A stretch of DNA of 64,000 bases from Acanthopleura granulata. Lineage: Eukaryota; Mollusca; Polyplacophora; Chitonida; Chitonidae. Position numbers and translations under genes: made by a program. Below, piece after piece: positions 25,901 to 39,304 of the stretch. How positions within the stretch are numbered: position 1 is the first letter of the stretch; each line of letters starts with the position of its first letter. A model generated the notes under the pieces. That model was not told where the DNA came from and ran no database searches. It worked only from the letters and a program-made list of their open reading frames with translations. The DNA is taken from the NCBI GenBank assembly GCA_016165875.1, contig JABBOT010000010.1:13417357-13481356 (forward strand). The letters run 5' to 3'.

Positions 25901-28900
25901 TGTTGTCGCTGCTATGTAGTACTTTGTATTATATGTCCCTACATTGGTTAATTTTTTGACATGGGATATCTTTGTTATCCTTACAGCTCTGTGTGTATGA
26001 CTCAAATTGCACGCTAGAGCAAACCACAAGTTAAATACCTATCTGCCTGATTTGATCTTTATACATATTTGCCTAAAGATGTCCAATCATTTTGATGGCA
26101 TGAGAGAAAACGTATAGATAAATTATTATTAATTGAAACGATATAAAGTTTCGTTTTTTGACTTTCAGGGAAATTGTTAAGGAACACTAGATATTTTGTG
26201 ATGGTATAGACAATGGGATATTTTTGTTTAGGCCCTATCAAACTAGCATAATGAAAATGAAACAGTTAGTATACTTAGTAAGTAATAGCCTTAATAAAAA
26301 TGATGGTTTTAAATCGTTTTATGCAATGAAAACGCACACATGTATATACATCTTGTAAATAGGGTTAACTTTCAAAATGAAACCTTTTGATAGGCCAGAT
26401 GAAATTGTTCTGTTAAGCATTTCAACGCCATTACTGTGTGTGATTAGGGGGCAATAATGATATTGTTGGTAAAAACTACAGGTATGTATTTAACTGACAA
26501 CACACATATTGCTTTGTGTGTTCGCACAGTGCGACGGGAGTTTATGTTAGTAGCCTGCACAAGCAAAGCCGACAAACTGGCTAAAAGGCAATTTGTCTCA
26601 CTGTAAAGTTTGCCGTGACGAATTAACGGTGTTTAGATGAGGGTTGGATAAATGTTGTGTGGATAACATGTGAACTATTTACAAATGGCGATGGTTTTGG
26701 TGCGTGGCTGTTTAGCATATCCGGAGACCAACCCCTGGTAAAGTGTGTATGTTCGTGTAAACAGAGCGATGATAGAGGATGGAAGGACAAGTGATGTTTT
26801 CCTCCAGTTCTCTGACATCTGTGCTACACATGTGCTTCACTGTTTGTCTCCGGCTTTGTTTAGATTCCGACATCTCCGTTACACAGGGTTCCACTGAACG
26901 CTTCTATTACCCAAGACAACAAACCCTGGCATAAACCTGTTATCTTTGAGGTGGTCCATCCACATATGTTTTCTCTCCCTGATTCTGTTCACCGTAGGGA
27001 GGCGGACACCATCAAATACAGACCAATACGTGGTGTATTCAGCAACCCAGCAGATTAACTAATCAGTTCAAAAGCATTTTAAAATTTCCTTGTAAAAAAA
27101 GTTTGTTATCCACAACAAACATTTTCATACACACCTACACGATGGTTGTTTTTTAAAAATTCTGACAAGCAAAATAAATGGCCATTCTTCGTAGATTTCA
27201 TACCAATATCTTATTGATGGGTTATGTGGAGAGGAAAGCGTTAAATATCTTTCTCATGACTTAAGTGTTGTTTCCAAAAACGATGCCTAAAGTGAAATAC
27301 CATACAAATCTTGCAAAAAGTAGATTGCCGTAAATTACAGCTCTGTTCAAAGGTTTGGGTCAACATGGATTGTGAGTTGCTTTATAGAATTTCTTACAAA
27401 CCATTATTATAGAGTATTATGAAAACAACCTAAAACAATTAGGGAACACTGGGTGCAAACGTAGTGTTTTTATGGTCATTGTTTATTTAGCCACAATAGT
27501 AAAATTAATCCCAAGCTTGTTGCTGGTTCACTTGACAAAGGCGACGTTCTCGTCCCGGCAGATCGGCACCTGATCAATCAGGTCGGAGATTACAAACCAC
27601 TTCTCATTGGTTCGACTGAAGCTTTAAGCCATGAAGCTTAACAAATACCTGCAACAGGGAGGTGTTTTTCTCCGTGTACTCCGTATTTTTTTTCACCTAT
27701 AAACTTGACTGTGAGAGGTATATTAAGTGAAAAAAAAATGAAAAATTCATTTCGACTTAAAGTGGGTACTTAAATGACTACAGAATACAAGTTGTTAGCA
27801 AAATATATGCATTTTGTTAATTTAGGGAAAACAAATTCTGCGTATATCCCCCTAAACTTACGGGAAAAACTAATGAGATATTTTTTCATTCATTTATTAG
27901 GTATGATTATAGCCATGTTTAGATAAATTCTAACCTGAAAAATGAAATAATAAAATGGATTAAGGCTCCTGCAGCCATCAAATATCATGGATGCTTGTCG
28001 TTTATCTTATCTTAAACCTTAGTTTAATTTCAAAAGAGTCAACACTTCGGTTCATCTGAATGTTTGTGTAGAATATTATCCGTCTTATTATCAAGCCGTC
28101 ACCTTGTGGGTCAGCAAATTCATTCAGCTTGAGAGATTTTATTATAAAACGGAAGCTGACTTTACGGTTGATCGCTTCAAATTAAGACAGGAACGTTGTG
28201 GTAATCATTAAACAGAGAGCTTTTGTGTTAATGTCCTTTTGCTTTTCATTGGATTATTTTATTCCAGTGCAATATATCGATTTTGTCCCGCAGTTGATTC
28301 ATCCTTTCCCGCATCTTGCATTTGTTGGCCCCCGAATCAGTAATGATCGGAACACGACTGAGTGGTGTGGTTTTGGTCATCCTGGTTTATGGTAGGTGTA
28401 GAGATCTTGGTTAGCACTTGAGGAAGACGTCGCGTTTACAATGATCACGACTGCTGATCTCCCGATGGTTGACCCTAATGGCCGGTATGTTCTCCCGGCG
28501 TCCGAGCATTTTAAATCAATGATCAGTAAAACGGCAACCGGATTCCAGAATCTTTATAATTCCGAAACATCAAACCACAAAGGCGGAGTGTTTAATGCGG
28601 CATCGTAAAAGATCCAACACTGAGGGTTTTCGCAGCGCCATTTTTTTAACAACCGGAAGTTGATTAGTTGTAGGGACTGGAGAAAATTAAGTCGCTTTAG
28701 CAGCGGCGTGAATAATAACCGACATGCTGCAGCTACATCTTGTTTTCATCTAAATAATTTTCTCCTACGATGTTCCAGGAGGAATTTTTTGTCGGCTTTA
28801 CTACGTGCTCGAGCTCAATCAGTAAGACCTCGTGTCAATATTCTGAAAAAATCTGCCCTGTTAAGAGAGCAAATTGGCATCCGTTAGGCACTTAATGCCG

Positions 28901-30043
28901 TCAAAGTGCTCCAACCCTTCTGGCGAAGTCCCCCGGGAGATTTTTTGTACTTTATCAGTGTCAAAACAACGTTCATTTATTTTAATTTCTAGGAATGTCA
29001 GCGACGCCTTTTTCAGAAGTTCTTGCGTCAGATATAGGATCCTAGCTGTGACTATGAACATATGTCCTATCTACCATCGCATAGTATTCACTGTACGTGT
29101 ACACAAACGTTTTCATTTTCCCAACGCTAAAGAATTTTGAACGAAACGAAATCACAAATCCCTGTGAAACATAAATATTTCCAAGTCTCCAATTCCAGCT
29201 AAATTTAGTAGCTTCTAGTAAGCAATGCTAGGACCACATGTTTACCCTCCACATCTTCGTCAATCCATCTGAAAGATCGAAAATCTGTCCAACAACTCAC
29301 AAGGAAACATTAAAGTGATCTGGAGACATATAAGCCTGGTCTAACCTCAAATCCTGTAAGCCTATATAGCCAGTCAATATCCTTTCGAGTTCTCAGAGAA
29401 AAGGAAGATGTAAATTCGTTATATAGCGCTTATGAGAAATTGCTATGTTTGTGTTATTTACACCTCCACGGTATATTAGCGGAGGAATCCCATTTATCAC
29501 GACCATATTTTCGTAAAATTAAAATCATAGTTGTAGGAAGCATAAATGCTAGCGACGATAAAGTCTTAATTTATACACTTGGAGGACATCATTGATACTA
29601 TGAAGGAAACACTGAAACTTTGGGACTCTTAAGCACACAATGGAGAAAACAGTTCCGAACGATGATTTAGAATGACCATGTTAAAGCAAAGACGACTCAG
29701 GGGACATAACTCCATCGGGACAACCCTACACTCTGAATCAGGCACCGTTCATTCTGTTGCGAAGGGATGGGATTGATTAGTCCCAGTTTAACGATGAATT
29801 TCCAACACAACAGTGTCTCCTATTAAGCAGTATACAAGTAATTGTCTATTTACCACTCATTTATTCAGTGAATAATTGAATTTTGCTGTTTAAACAGATG
29901 ACAAATGTTTAAATATCAGAGTTGTCTGTTTTACAGAATTGACTTCAACCCTTTTCTCTACCCATTAATATTATTAATATTTATGGGTGAACATAGTGGA
30001 ATTCTGGTTCCATCGTGAAAACACATGATCATCATGCGCTGGA
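22922..30043. other. Intergenic, no gene recognised
   Basis: Long non-coding stretch. Slightly GC-richer pieces occur at about 23,280-23,420, 24,340-24,460 and 25,060-25,240. A G-rich tract (GGGGAGGGGGTGGGTGG and following) lies at about 25,777-25,801. A short palindrome, ACCCATTAATATT against AATATTTATGGGT, lies at 29,960-29,988. All open frames are short and lack domains. Confidence 0.45.
25777..25801 (+). repeat. G-rich tract, potential G-quadruplex
   Basis: Runs of four, five, three and five G separated by one to four bases. This meets the common G-quadruplex rule on the + strand. It is the second such tract in the window. Confidence 0.55.
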
Positions 30044-30196
30044 ATGGATGAGGAATATGTATGGATGAGGAATATGTATGGATGAGGAATATGTGTTGAT
30101 GGGGAATATGTATGGATGAGGAATATGTATGGATGAGGAATATGTGTGGATGGGGAATATGTATGGATGAGGAATATGTGTGGATGGGGAATATGT
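30044..30196. repeat. 17-bp minisatellite, nine units
   Basis: Nine consecutive 17-bp units fill exactly 153 bp. The commonest unit is ATGGATGAGGAATATGT; others begin GT instead of AT and carry GGGG in place of GAGG. The variant types are interspersed, which suggests units have spread by slippage or unequal exchange. The minus-strand frame gives a repetitive His/Pro/Ser/Tyr peptide of 64 codons, explained by the repeat. Confidence 0.9.
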
Positions 30197-33100
30197 ATAG
30201 CTAATGTGTATATATCTATTGTCCATTCTCCTATTACGTGGATTTACTCGAACCAGGCCATGTTGCCTTAAAATCAGTTTATTATTACAACCTCCCCCCC
30301 CCCATCTTATTTGTCAGTCGGATATTATTTTAAATCTTATTTTACAAATATATATAAATATGTACTCATCTCGTGACTTAACCTAGCTCTGATGTAAACC
30401 TACTCAGAAATCAAGCTTAGTTGAAATATTTAATATTTCATTACACTGTTCGCTTTCAATGTATCTGCTTTCAATATATCTGCCACTGGAATGCATTTCA
30501 CAAGAAAATTATTTAACTACATTTCATATTCAAATTCTCTTCGAATTAAATTTACATTAACTGAAAATTATTTAGGCCAAACACATATCCCGTTTGATAG
30601 TTATTTGGTTACAAAAGTACATGTTGCTTACACATCTGTGTACTTATCTTAATCCAAATCCCGATGGGAGGGGGTTGGGGGTTAACATGTCAAGAACAAT
30701 CTACACAACTGTTCATGTCCCCAGGCCACAATTCTGGTTCCATGTCAAGGTGTTGTTTTCCTAATTCCCACCACCCTCACCCTCACTTCCCGTCCTCTTC
30801 TGCCTGCCTCTCCGAGGTGGCCCACCCTCACGTGGAGACCTCGCGGGCGTGTACATACCATTTAACAGCAACAGCACCTCCAGCTTCGCTTGCCATTTGC
30901 ACCAGTGATTCGGTATTGTTTCTCGTAAGCCCAAGAGACTCTATGTTGTATTTCCACACATGCACGCCCTGTAATGAAGAGGCTGTTCAGTGATTCCCTC
31001 AAGAATGTTTGTTTTATTAGGTCAAAACAATACTGACCAATTAGTTAATGGTTTATTCCTCTTCCGGAGATCCAATCTTTACAACATTAATAGTGTACAA
31101 TCATTGATATTATCGAGTAACATGTATATAATCTACATGTATTACCATTAGCCTTCTGATTGGGGTATTCCTTAGATAAATATAATGAAACTTAGCTGTT
31201 GGATAACATATTAATTTTATTTATCATGGAAATACTACTAGATTAATTCACAAATTCAAAGATTTCTGATACTATATATATATGTATATATATATACCTT
31301 TCAATGAAAGATTATACGTCCGGCATGGATGATATATGACAAAAAATACGCCGCGTTTCGAGAACCAGTGTGTTATCGGCATGTGTTGCTGCATCAATTA
31401 CATATATCATTGCTTTGGACAGTGTGTTCAGGTGAGTTAAGTATAAATAATGACTAGAAGCTTAGATCGTAATCCAGTGTAAAATGGAACAAAGCACTTG
31501 ATTTTCCCTCACATTGACGTCCTCACATTGACGTAGACTGTCAGATAGTCAGTCACGATTTCCTGTGTTAATGCGAATAGAAATTAGGATAGCACCGCAG
31601 GATTAAGAGAGACATCGAGAACGTCTCTGTCAGTTTTAATCAAACCTGGCGTTTCATTTTTCACCAAGCAGCCTTTTTTTTCATCGCATCCCTCTGTAAC
31701 TCGCTTTTTGCAGTTTGTCCCAGCCCGCTTTGTGGAGGCCTGGTGGCTGGTATAGGTAGCCCTAAACTTAGCCTCCCGCCGTGCAGCACTTCTTACCTCA
31801 CCGCTCTCCTCAGCCGGAGCACCTCGTCACTTAATCAACTGTCCGCTGACAATCCATCCGTCTCCATGAAGCGGATACTTACGAAATTAGTTTAAATATG
31901 TTTTCACCGGCGCAAAAAAGTCTGAAAATTATGAGCGTTCAGCATTTCCTCATATGTGTATCCCGACTTGTTTTTTTGGCTTACTTTTTTTCAAGTAGTA
32001 AAGTTTCCAATTTGTAAAATATAAGGGAACGTACTTCAGACACTTTGTAATGAACATACAATTCAGTTTACGTCGTGTTTTAATACTGCCCATATAACAC
32101 AATATGTATTAACTTATGAATCAAGTATAACATTGATATATGTGAAACATACTTTATGAGAAATATTTTATGTTTAATACGCACTGACCATATAATCCTG
32201 TTTCGAGTTCTATTTGCTTTTAGTATCATTTTAGAAATACGTTATTATAAACAGGTTACTAAGGTGTAGGGATCTAGGAAATTCCTGGTCTCTCATTACA
32301 TAAGTGAACCAGACGCTGGCAGTCACCTAAATTCATCTACCTCATTGTTTTGACATTGCACTTCCAAACGTTACAGAGAGTTTTTCTTAAGGCCTGAGAG
32401 TGACTATCAGCATGCTATGTAACGTATGACATTACCATGCCCTATGTATCATTACAACTCACGTAGACAGTCACTCCCGCTTAACGGTGAGAAGGCTTAT
32501 TTTAGTTCATTTGCTAATTATGCCTGCATGGGAAATTTTTTGTGGCGTAAATTTGTGTGAACTCCATGCAAAACAAATTATAGCGTATATTAACATATAT
32601 GTACCATATTACTACAACGTTGTTTTTTTCGATGTTTGAAAATGATTCGGGAAAATTTCAAATACATGCCCACGGATACAGATCTCTTATATTTATGCAA
32701 ATTAATTTCCGTTATGGAACCGATGAATTAGCTGAATATAATAACAAAGCACAATCCTTCACAGAAATCTATACATTGCATGGGCTTACAGTAACACAAA
32801 GCGGCCGTAAATCGAGTTTGAAGGTTGTGGGAATGACTTAATGCTTCCATATAGTGCTGGAAAATGTTTCCCATGTTTAGTCTGGGGACAGGCCATGCAT
32901 GTCTGAGGACCATCAGTTCTCCCGTCCCTTGGTCTTGGAGCTTACCTGAAGGAAACTTGATCCGTCTTGGGGACAGGCATGCATTCTGAACTCTGAACCT
33001 TGGCGACATTCTTCCCACCTTACGGAATCTTGGGCAGGTATATAGTGTGGAGAATGACCGAGCCCCCGGGGAAAATAAACGCACTCCTCTTCAAATCGGC

Positions 33101-33854
33101 TTAGTTGTTGCCAGAGACGTAATACAAGACTTTAAGTGATACAAGCAATGCGCTCTCCCAACGACGTCTTTTTGCAAATGTTGCGTGACAAATTATTATT
33201 TGATGCCGCAAATTGGAGTGGTCTTGGGCATTTTTTCCCCGAGCAGAAGAGCAGAAGATGTGGTCTGTTTGTCAGTGGGCCGTGCAATGAAGATGAGCGA
33301 GACTGTTTCTAGACAGGAGAGAGAGAGAGAGAACTGCTACATAAGCCAGCCACAATTTGTAATCCTCACTGGCTTGGCCAATTCGGTTTTTTACGGGAAC
33401 CTGCCTGCAGGCCGGCTATATGTAAACTATATAATGTAGTCGGTGTGTATTTTGACTGCCAAAGTTTCAGCTGTGCAATTCGAGGACCGGCGTTGTTCAT
33501 GCAGACCAGTCCGTGCTAAGATACTGTAACGATGTTTCCACTTTGTGTATGTTTTCAGATAGGAGCTATAAACACAGACATTAGACCCATCCGCTCCTCT
33601 TCTTCTTTCCAACTCCTCCTAGATTCAAAAACCGTCCTCAGACGTCCGATACTAATCTGAGATCTCAATTATGGACCCATGGACACTAGATCGAATTCTC
33701 CAGGCGCAAGGTGAGAGCGTTGATCGGGCATGACATTTCTTATATCATATACGCATGCATGGACTGTCAGTTTGCGATATGTAATTATGTCGTCAAAGTT
33801 AACACAATAAATGTAGCTTTAACGCTTGCTTCTGTCATACCACTTCACCCTGTG

Positions 33855-33857
<3 letters not shown>
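30197..33857. other. Intergenic, no gene recognised
   Basis: AT-rich, with TA-rich microsatellite-like sequence at about 31,273-31,300. A short C-run lies at about 30,293-30,303. A local duplication, CCTCACATTGACGT, is repeated near 31,508 and 31,522. Open frames of up to 118 codons have no recognisable domain. Confidence 0.5.
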
Positions 33858-33908
<51 letters not shown>

Positions 33909-33931
33909 AACATATATATATATATATATAT
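33858..33931. repeat. Compound (AC)24-(AT)10 microsatellite
   Basis: 48 bp of uninterrupted AC dinucleotide (33,858-33,905), then GCAAAC, then 20 bp of alternating AT (33,912-33,931). Alternating purine-pyrimidine tracts of this length can form Z-DNA or cruciform structures and are usually length-polymorphic. Open frames on both strands across it are artefacts of the repeat. Confidence 0.97.
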
Positions 33932-35037
33932 GAGTGTTCCAAGTTGTCCACATAATGTTGTACACAAGTTTATATGTATATATAAAAAACTCCAAAAAAA
34001 GAAAAAGAACATTCAGTTTGAAAAATGGTAGAAGAAAAGAAATATTATTTGTATATATCTTTTCGTCCATAAACCTTTGTAGATGTTTTCAAGACTCACT
34101 AAACTTAATCCTAATTTGGACCTGAAGGTATCTCATTTTCAATTAAACAATTCCTTAAATTTTCATTAAAAATTGTGTAGCTTGAGATCCACTTCTCCAC
34201 GTATGAATTTAAATGCCAGACTTTTTTTTTGACATAAATTTTTGTATGTGTGGCCTTTGTAGCTCTGTACAGTTCGTAGCTGACTACCTTTACTGACGAT
34301 GACGTGATATGTCTTTTTTATCAAGAATTTCGGCAATGAACTGCAGAAGAGAGAAGCCTTTTTTGTTCAACAAGTATTAACAAGAGCGGAATTTGCTAGC
34401 GTCAAATGAATTTATTAGGATACATAATATAGTAAAGTGTTTGAAAAGGCTTGTCGGCAGTGTTACGCTCTTCAGTTAGAAAAAGCGTTCCCGTATAGCA
34501 CGCGCGATGTTCAGCTTTGGAGTTTTGGCAATTTTAATTGTTTCTTTAGCAGATCAGTCCTCAGAGTCATTACATAACAGAAAAAACTTTATAACTATCA
34601 GTACCAATATTCAACAGCGGTAACGGATTAATATTACCCACCATATAAAAATGACATCCTCTTTTTTCTACTCCAAAAGTATACATATACTAGCTATATG
34701 TACGTGTAGACAAAAGTCCGGGGAAATCGGAGCATATTAACACAAACTTGTGCGGTATTAACTGCCTCTCCTTTATGATTTAAATAAAATTTCCCATCGG
34801 ATTATATGTGAGTATAAAATTTACGACAGTCCTACATACAGTACCGACTTTGGCATTCCGTAGGTGTTGCTAAACTCGATTTTTGTATGAACAATTTAAC
34901 TACATTTGTCCAGTTGTAGATGTTTTTTAATAAATACCCTCTTCCGTTTTGTTGGTACTTCTCGACTGCCCCTTTCACCCTATACATACATGTAACTGTA
35001 ACAGGAATACACAGAGTCCTTCTTTTATTCTCACAAG
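33932..35037. other. Intergenic, no gene recognised
   Basis: AT-rich sequence with no coding exon, RNA gene or repeat that I can support. Confidence 0.5.
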
Positions 35038-35147
35038 GGTTAGTTCTGTGCCCTGCTCGGTTTCTTCCCATCATAATGATGGCCGTCGTCGTATAAGTGA
35101 AATATTCTTGAGTATGGCCAATAACACCCATCAAATAAATAAATAAT
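35038..35147 (+). mobile_element. SINE-like fragment, copy 2
   Basis: Reads CCCTGCTCGGTTTCTTCCC, then GATGGCCGTCGTCGTATAAG, then TGAAATATTCTTGAGT and ends ATCAAATAAATAAATAAT. It is the reverse complement, block for block, of the element at 22,782-22,921 and so lies in plus orientation with its A/T-rich tail at the right end. Only the 3' portion is recognisable and no tRNA-like head is present. Confidence 0.7.
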
Positions 35148-35324
35148 CTAATGAACAACATATTCATACCTTTTCTTTACCGAAAAGTAATGAGAGAGAA
35201 ATGTGTTTTTTGTGTCACAGAAATTAGAGATATTAGAGAAATTTGTCAGGTCATTGACTGTCACTCGTAACTGATACAGTTTGTGGACTGATCAATTTTA
35301 GGAGTGATACTTTTAGGAGCGATA

Positions 35325-35385
35325 GAAAGTCAGATGGGCTCTTTTAACCAGGAAAGACCTGGTTAAAACAGGACATCTGACTTTC
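35325..35385. other. 61-nt near-perfect hairpin
   Basis: The arms are GAAAGTCAGATG paired with CATCTGACTTTC (12 bp, perfect) and TTTTAACCAGG paired with CCTGGTTAAAA (11 bp, perfect). They are separated by a symmetric 5/5 internal loop and closed by the 5-nt loop AAAGA. Size and shape resemble a short pre-miRNA or a foldback element. Transcription cannot be judged from sequence, and either strand could fold. Confidence 0.6.
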
Positions 35386-37339
35386 CGTCCTTAAATCCAA
35401 TATACACAGCAAAGTTAACTTCTTAATTACATTTGAAATATGTGTTTCCTGTAATTGGATGAAACAGTGCATATTGTTTTCCTCATTACATAGAGGTATA
35501 AGAGGATTTTAAAAGTTTGTTACAGATGGAAGGTGAAAGATATACGCACGAACAGTTCCACGGGTTTCATAGTAATAAAGATAAACCCATCTAAGTCATG
35601 CGAGAATATCCTAGAAACAGACCCGTGCTTACATGCTTACAAGTTATATCAAAGCATACATTATCAGATATTAACTGCTTTGTGAAAATGTTGCGGTTGT
35701 GTTGTATATTTCCTGCTCTTGATCCCTAAACGCCCAAAGAACGATTACACTAAGCTTAAAACTTTTACCGGTTTTGTTTTCTTGTTTCATCAAATTGTTC
35801 TCGTTTTCAGAGTCTGTTTTATCAATCCTATCCCAGTGCCTGAGTTATATGTTTACTTAATGTAGTCTGTTTGGCAGATAATTTCTCTTTGTATACCCAT
35901 ATGACTATATATCAAATCGCTTGTTTTTATTTTTTGAAGATATGTTTGAGAGTAATATGACATCAACATACTTCTACTACATCATCGTCCCACAACGTAC
36001 GACATACATCACATCAGTGTATATAGACAGGGGATGAACTAAACGATTTATTTAAAGTGGAATGTTTTGCCAGAAATACGAAGCGTTTATGTTAGGAACA
36101 GTTGCGTCTCATTTCTACGGTGGGCTTTCAGCCGCTAAGACTTATCATCATCTGGAGTCGTGGATAGCATCTTCAAAAAATTATACAAGAAGACCAGCTC
36201 ATCAAACCAACAGCGGGCTGGCGCATCTGGGGCCGTTAGCCATTTGTGTGTGCCACAAAATTTATATAGCTTTGCAGCTTATATTCTTGTCAAAATATTA
36301 GCTGGTTATATCCTCCATGTTTTCCACGTGGAGACCAGTTTAATCGCATTAAAAACGCCCTCACAATAATGAAACTACATACTGAAGCATTGGTTCGGAA
36401 GGTCTTGTCTTGGTTAATTGTCCTCGAATATGTTTGTTTGAAAGTGTAGATGTTTGAATTACATATTAACTGTGTTTGGGTGATACCCTTACTGCAGTAG
36501 TTGCAAAACTCTATATGCCCATGTTTGCTCATTGGATTGAAATAATTCTTATAGCTCTAACCTCAAACTTAATCGTGTTTAAATGTACTTAAACATGAAT
36601 GATTAATACATTTGCAATTATCAGTTTATTCAGCTATGTAGGGTGAGTGTCAAATTTTTGCAAATTTGAATAATCTTTGCTGATGAAAGCTATGCTTGGG
36701 TCCCGTCTATATGAACTCCAGTGCTTATTACTGTGTGGATTTCGTAATTAAATGAGCGATAAAATATATTGAGTATTGCAAGAGTACAATGCGCAACCTA
36801 TAGGCAACCTATAAGATTCAGATCGATATATTCAATATGGCGTCTTCATTGTCTCCCACAAAAACATTTCACCCTTGAGAGAGAGAAACATCACACCACC
36901 AGAATAACGTATCCTCGATGTACTCATCCAGTATATTGTACTGTATAAACACTGGTAACCTACACTCCGCATACATATGTGTAATACATATGCTGTCATG
37001 TTGTCCTACTAAATCCATCTGTGTGTTGAATATTCATGAGGATATAGGGTTACTCATCTATACATCGATCCCAATTTACTTCATACAATGCACTAGGTAT
37101 ATACCTTACCCAAACTTCGTTCAAACGTGGCAATATGAGATACGGTAAATCGACATATACCAATATACGGATTGAAGTCAGACTGAGTCGTATTACAGGA
37201 CTTGTAATATGCACTTGGATATGCACTTAAACACTAATTTTCAGTTTTGTAATAAAGGGCAACTCTCATAGTACTGAAATAGAAAATACTAAGATAAATC
37301 CCAATTTTTGAATTAACTTGACTAGCTGTTTGCTAGTTA
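35386..37339. other. Intergenic, no gene recognised
   Basis: AT-rich non-coding sequence. Overlapping forward frames at 36.06-36.37 kb have no recognisable domain. Nothing else definite. Confidence 0.5.
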
Positions 37340-37890
37340 AAGCTATGTCTAAGATGGGCTCATGACCTTACTTTATCCCGAAGCCGTGGATTCCTGACCG
37401 TAGGGTTTAAGCTTCATTACCCTGGATCCTCATCTTTATGATCCCAGGACCTTAATTTAATTCATGACCGTAGGGTTTTAACTTGGTGATCCAGGCATTT
37501 TAGCTCTGTGATCCCGGGGCCTCACTTCATGACCTCGGGGCATTGGCTTTACTGTCCCTGGGCATAGGCTTTATTACCATAGGATTTTACCTTCATGATC
37601 CCTGGGCCTTGGCTTACGACACCTGGGCATTGGTTTAGTTACCCTTGGGAATTAGCTTCAAGATCCTGGGCCTTGGCTTTATGATCCTTGGGCCTTAACT
37701 TTGTAATATCAGGAGTGGTAACTTCATGTTCCCAGGACTGCAGTTTAGATTTAACTTTAACTTCAAGATCCACGAGTCTTAGCTCTATGGCCCCATGGCC
37801 TTACCGTCATGAGCCTGGCATCTTAGCTTCATGATCCAGGAGGTTTAACTTCATGATAATGGGCCTTAGCTTGCTGGTTCCGGTTCATGG
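37340..37890. repeat. Highly degenerate ~22-bp tandem array
   Basis: About 24 units of roughly 21-25 bp, each an imperfect version of GCTTCATGATCCTGGGCCTT (with GGCTTTATGATCC, GGGCATTGG and GGGTTTTAACTT variants). The whole half-kilobase reads as one repeated phrase, yet few units are identical and many carry small indels. This indicates an old array without recent homogenisation. There is no open frame through it. Confidence 0.75.
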
Positions 37891-39270
37891 TAAATTATTT
37901 AAGTGGTAGGTCAACGGAAATTCTGATGACAAAAATTTACACTTTGCTTTATTTGAACTTATTATCAGATAAAGAAAGCATGTGTCTGTATCAATAACAA
38001 GAGATCGATCATGTCACTCTACCTAGCCGGCTCCAGAAAGATAAAGTGCAAAGTTTAGCTATACAGAAAAAAATTTCCAGACGAGCAAGATTTGTAAATT
38101 GAGAGGTCAATGCTTTCATAAGCATTATTTCGGTGCATCACAAGAGTAACAATGAACAAACAGATATTAGGTACAATACACGTGTAATAATGAGAATAAT
38201 TTTCGCCCATTGTCACATACGGTAGTGTTATACCTCCCATTACTTTCAGAGTTCCATTATACAGTACCATTACTTTCAAAACAACCATCTAGGCATAAGG
38301 TATACAAGTTGTGGAGAAAAAAAGTTGTGAATGTTTGTCTAGTCGCATGCTTTAAAATACACAAAAATGTTGATTTGCAACATATGGTTAAACGGCGAAA
38401 AGCCGTATTCGTACTGTACGATTCGTCGCACGACTCGTCGCATAGCCCGTATTGTGTATGTTTTCCTAGTCCCAGTCGATTTTTAGCAATTTACAGAAAT
38501 CGCAATATGCCACATTTTTGGCTGTGCGGTTCTCATTGGTGCTACCATTCGTAATGAATGGAATGGTTTGGATGGAGGCCACAGATCTGTTCTACAGCCT
38601 CAGTGGGAATGTCACCTAAATAGGGCACTTAACATCCAGTATGCATTCATCTGATGCTGTTACATACAGAATTTTACAGCGCCGTTTCACAGGCGCGAGA
38701 AAACAAGTGCAAGTCCATGCTGATAGCAGAGGGAGTTAGGTCTGCTTATTTCTTGTCAACACCTCATCCCCCGCAGCTGTTCTTAAGGAAAGATCGAATA
38801 TCAAAGTAGCTTTGATATAATGACATATATTGACATATGCGACTAACAGTCCTACACTGTCTTAAGATATCTGATGCAATGTGAAATAGCGAGCCTCAAA
38901 GTCTACCAGCGAACTGCCAATAAAAATACGTGACACAAACCGGAGTGTTGGACGAATTGGGACACCTGCACGAGTCGTGTGAAATACTCGACACATCGGA
39001 GGCACACCCGTGATCTTCCGGTCTCGCCGCCATTAAGAGGCCATAAACGTCGTGGCTCAACTTGGTTCTTTCTTCATTTCAGGCTTGAATACTTAGATTC
39101 ATAGTAATTAAACGAATGTGTAACTTTGTAACTTTAAAAGAACGAAATTTATCTGCAATTTAGTGAGATGACATGGTTTTCTCAGCAAACAAACTTGAAT
39201 AATACATCAGTGTGGAATAATGGTACTTATAGTGCACAGTACTAAATCATCCAATCAATCAATCAGTACA
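37891..39270. other. Intergenic, no gene recognised
   Basis: Non-coding. A small local duplication of CCATTACTTTCA occurs near 38,238 and 38,269. A GC-richer patch lies at about 38,930-39,060. A 114-codon + strand frame at 38.2-38.55 kb has no recognisable domain. Confidence 0.45.
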
Positions 39271-39304
39271 TAAAATAAAATAAAATAAAATAAAATAAAA
39301 AAAA
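39271..39304. repeat. (TAAAA)n microsatellite
   Basis: Six uninterrupted TAAAA units followed by extra A, preceded by a short (AATC)n run at 39,251-39,264. Confidence 0.95.

Noticed and set aside
33711..34070. Open frames of 83 and 106 codons
   Set aside because: They run through the CA/TA microsatellite and translate into dipeptide repeats; artefacts of the simple repeat.
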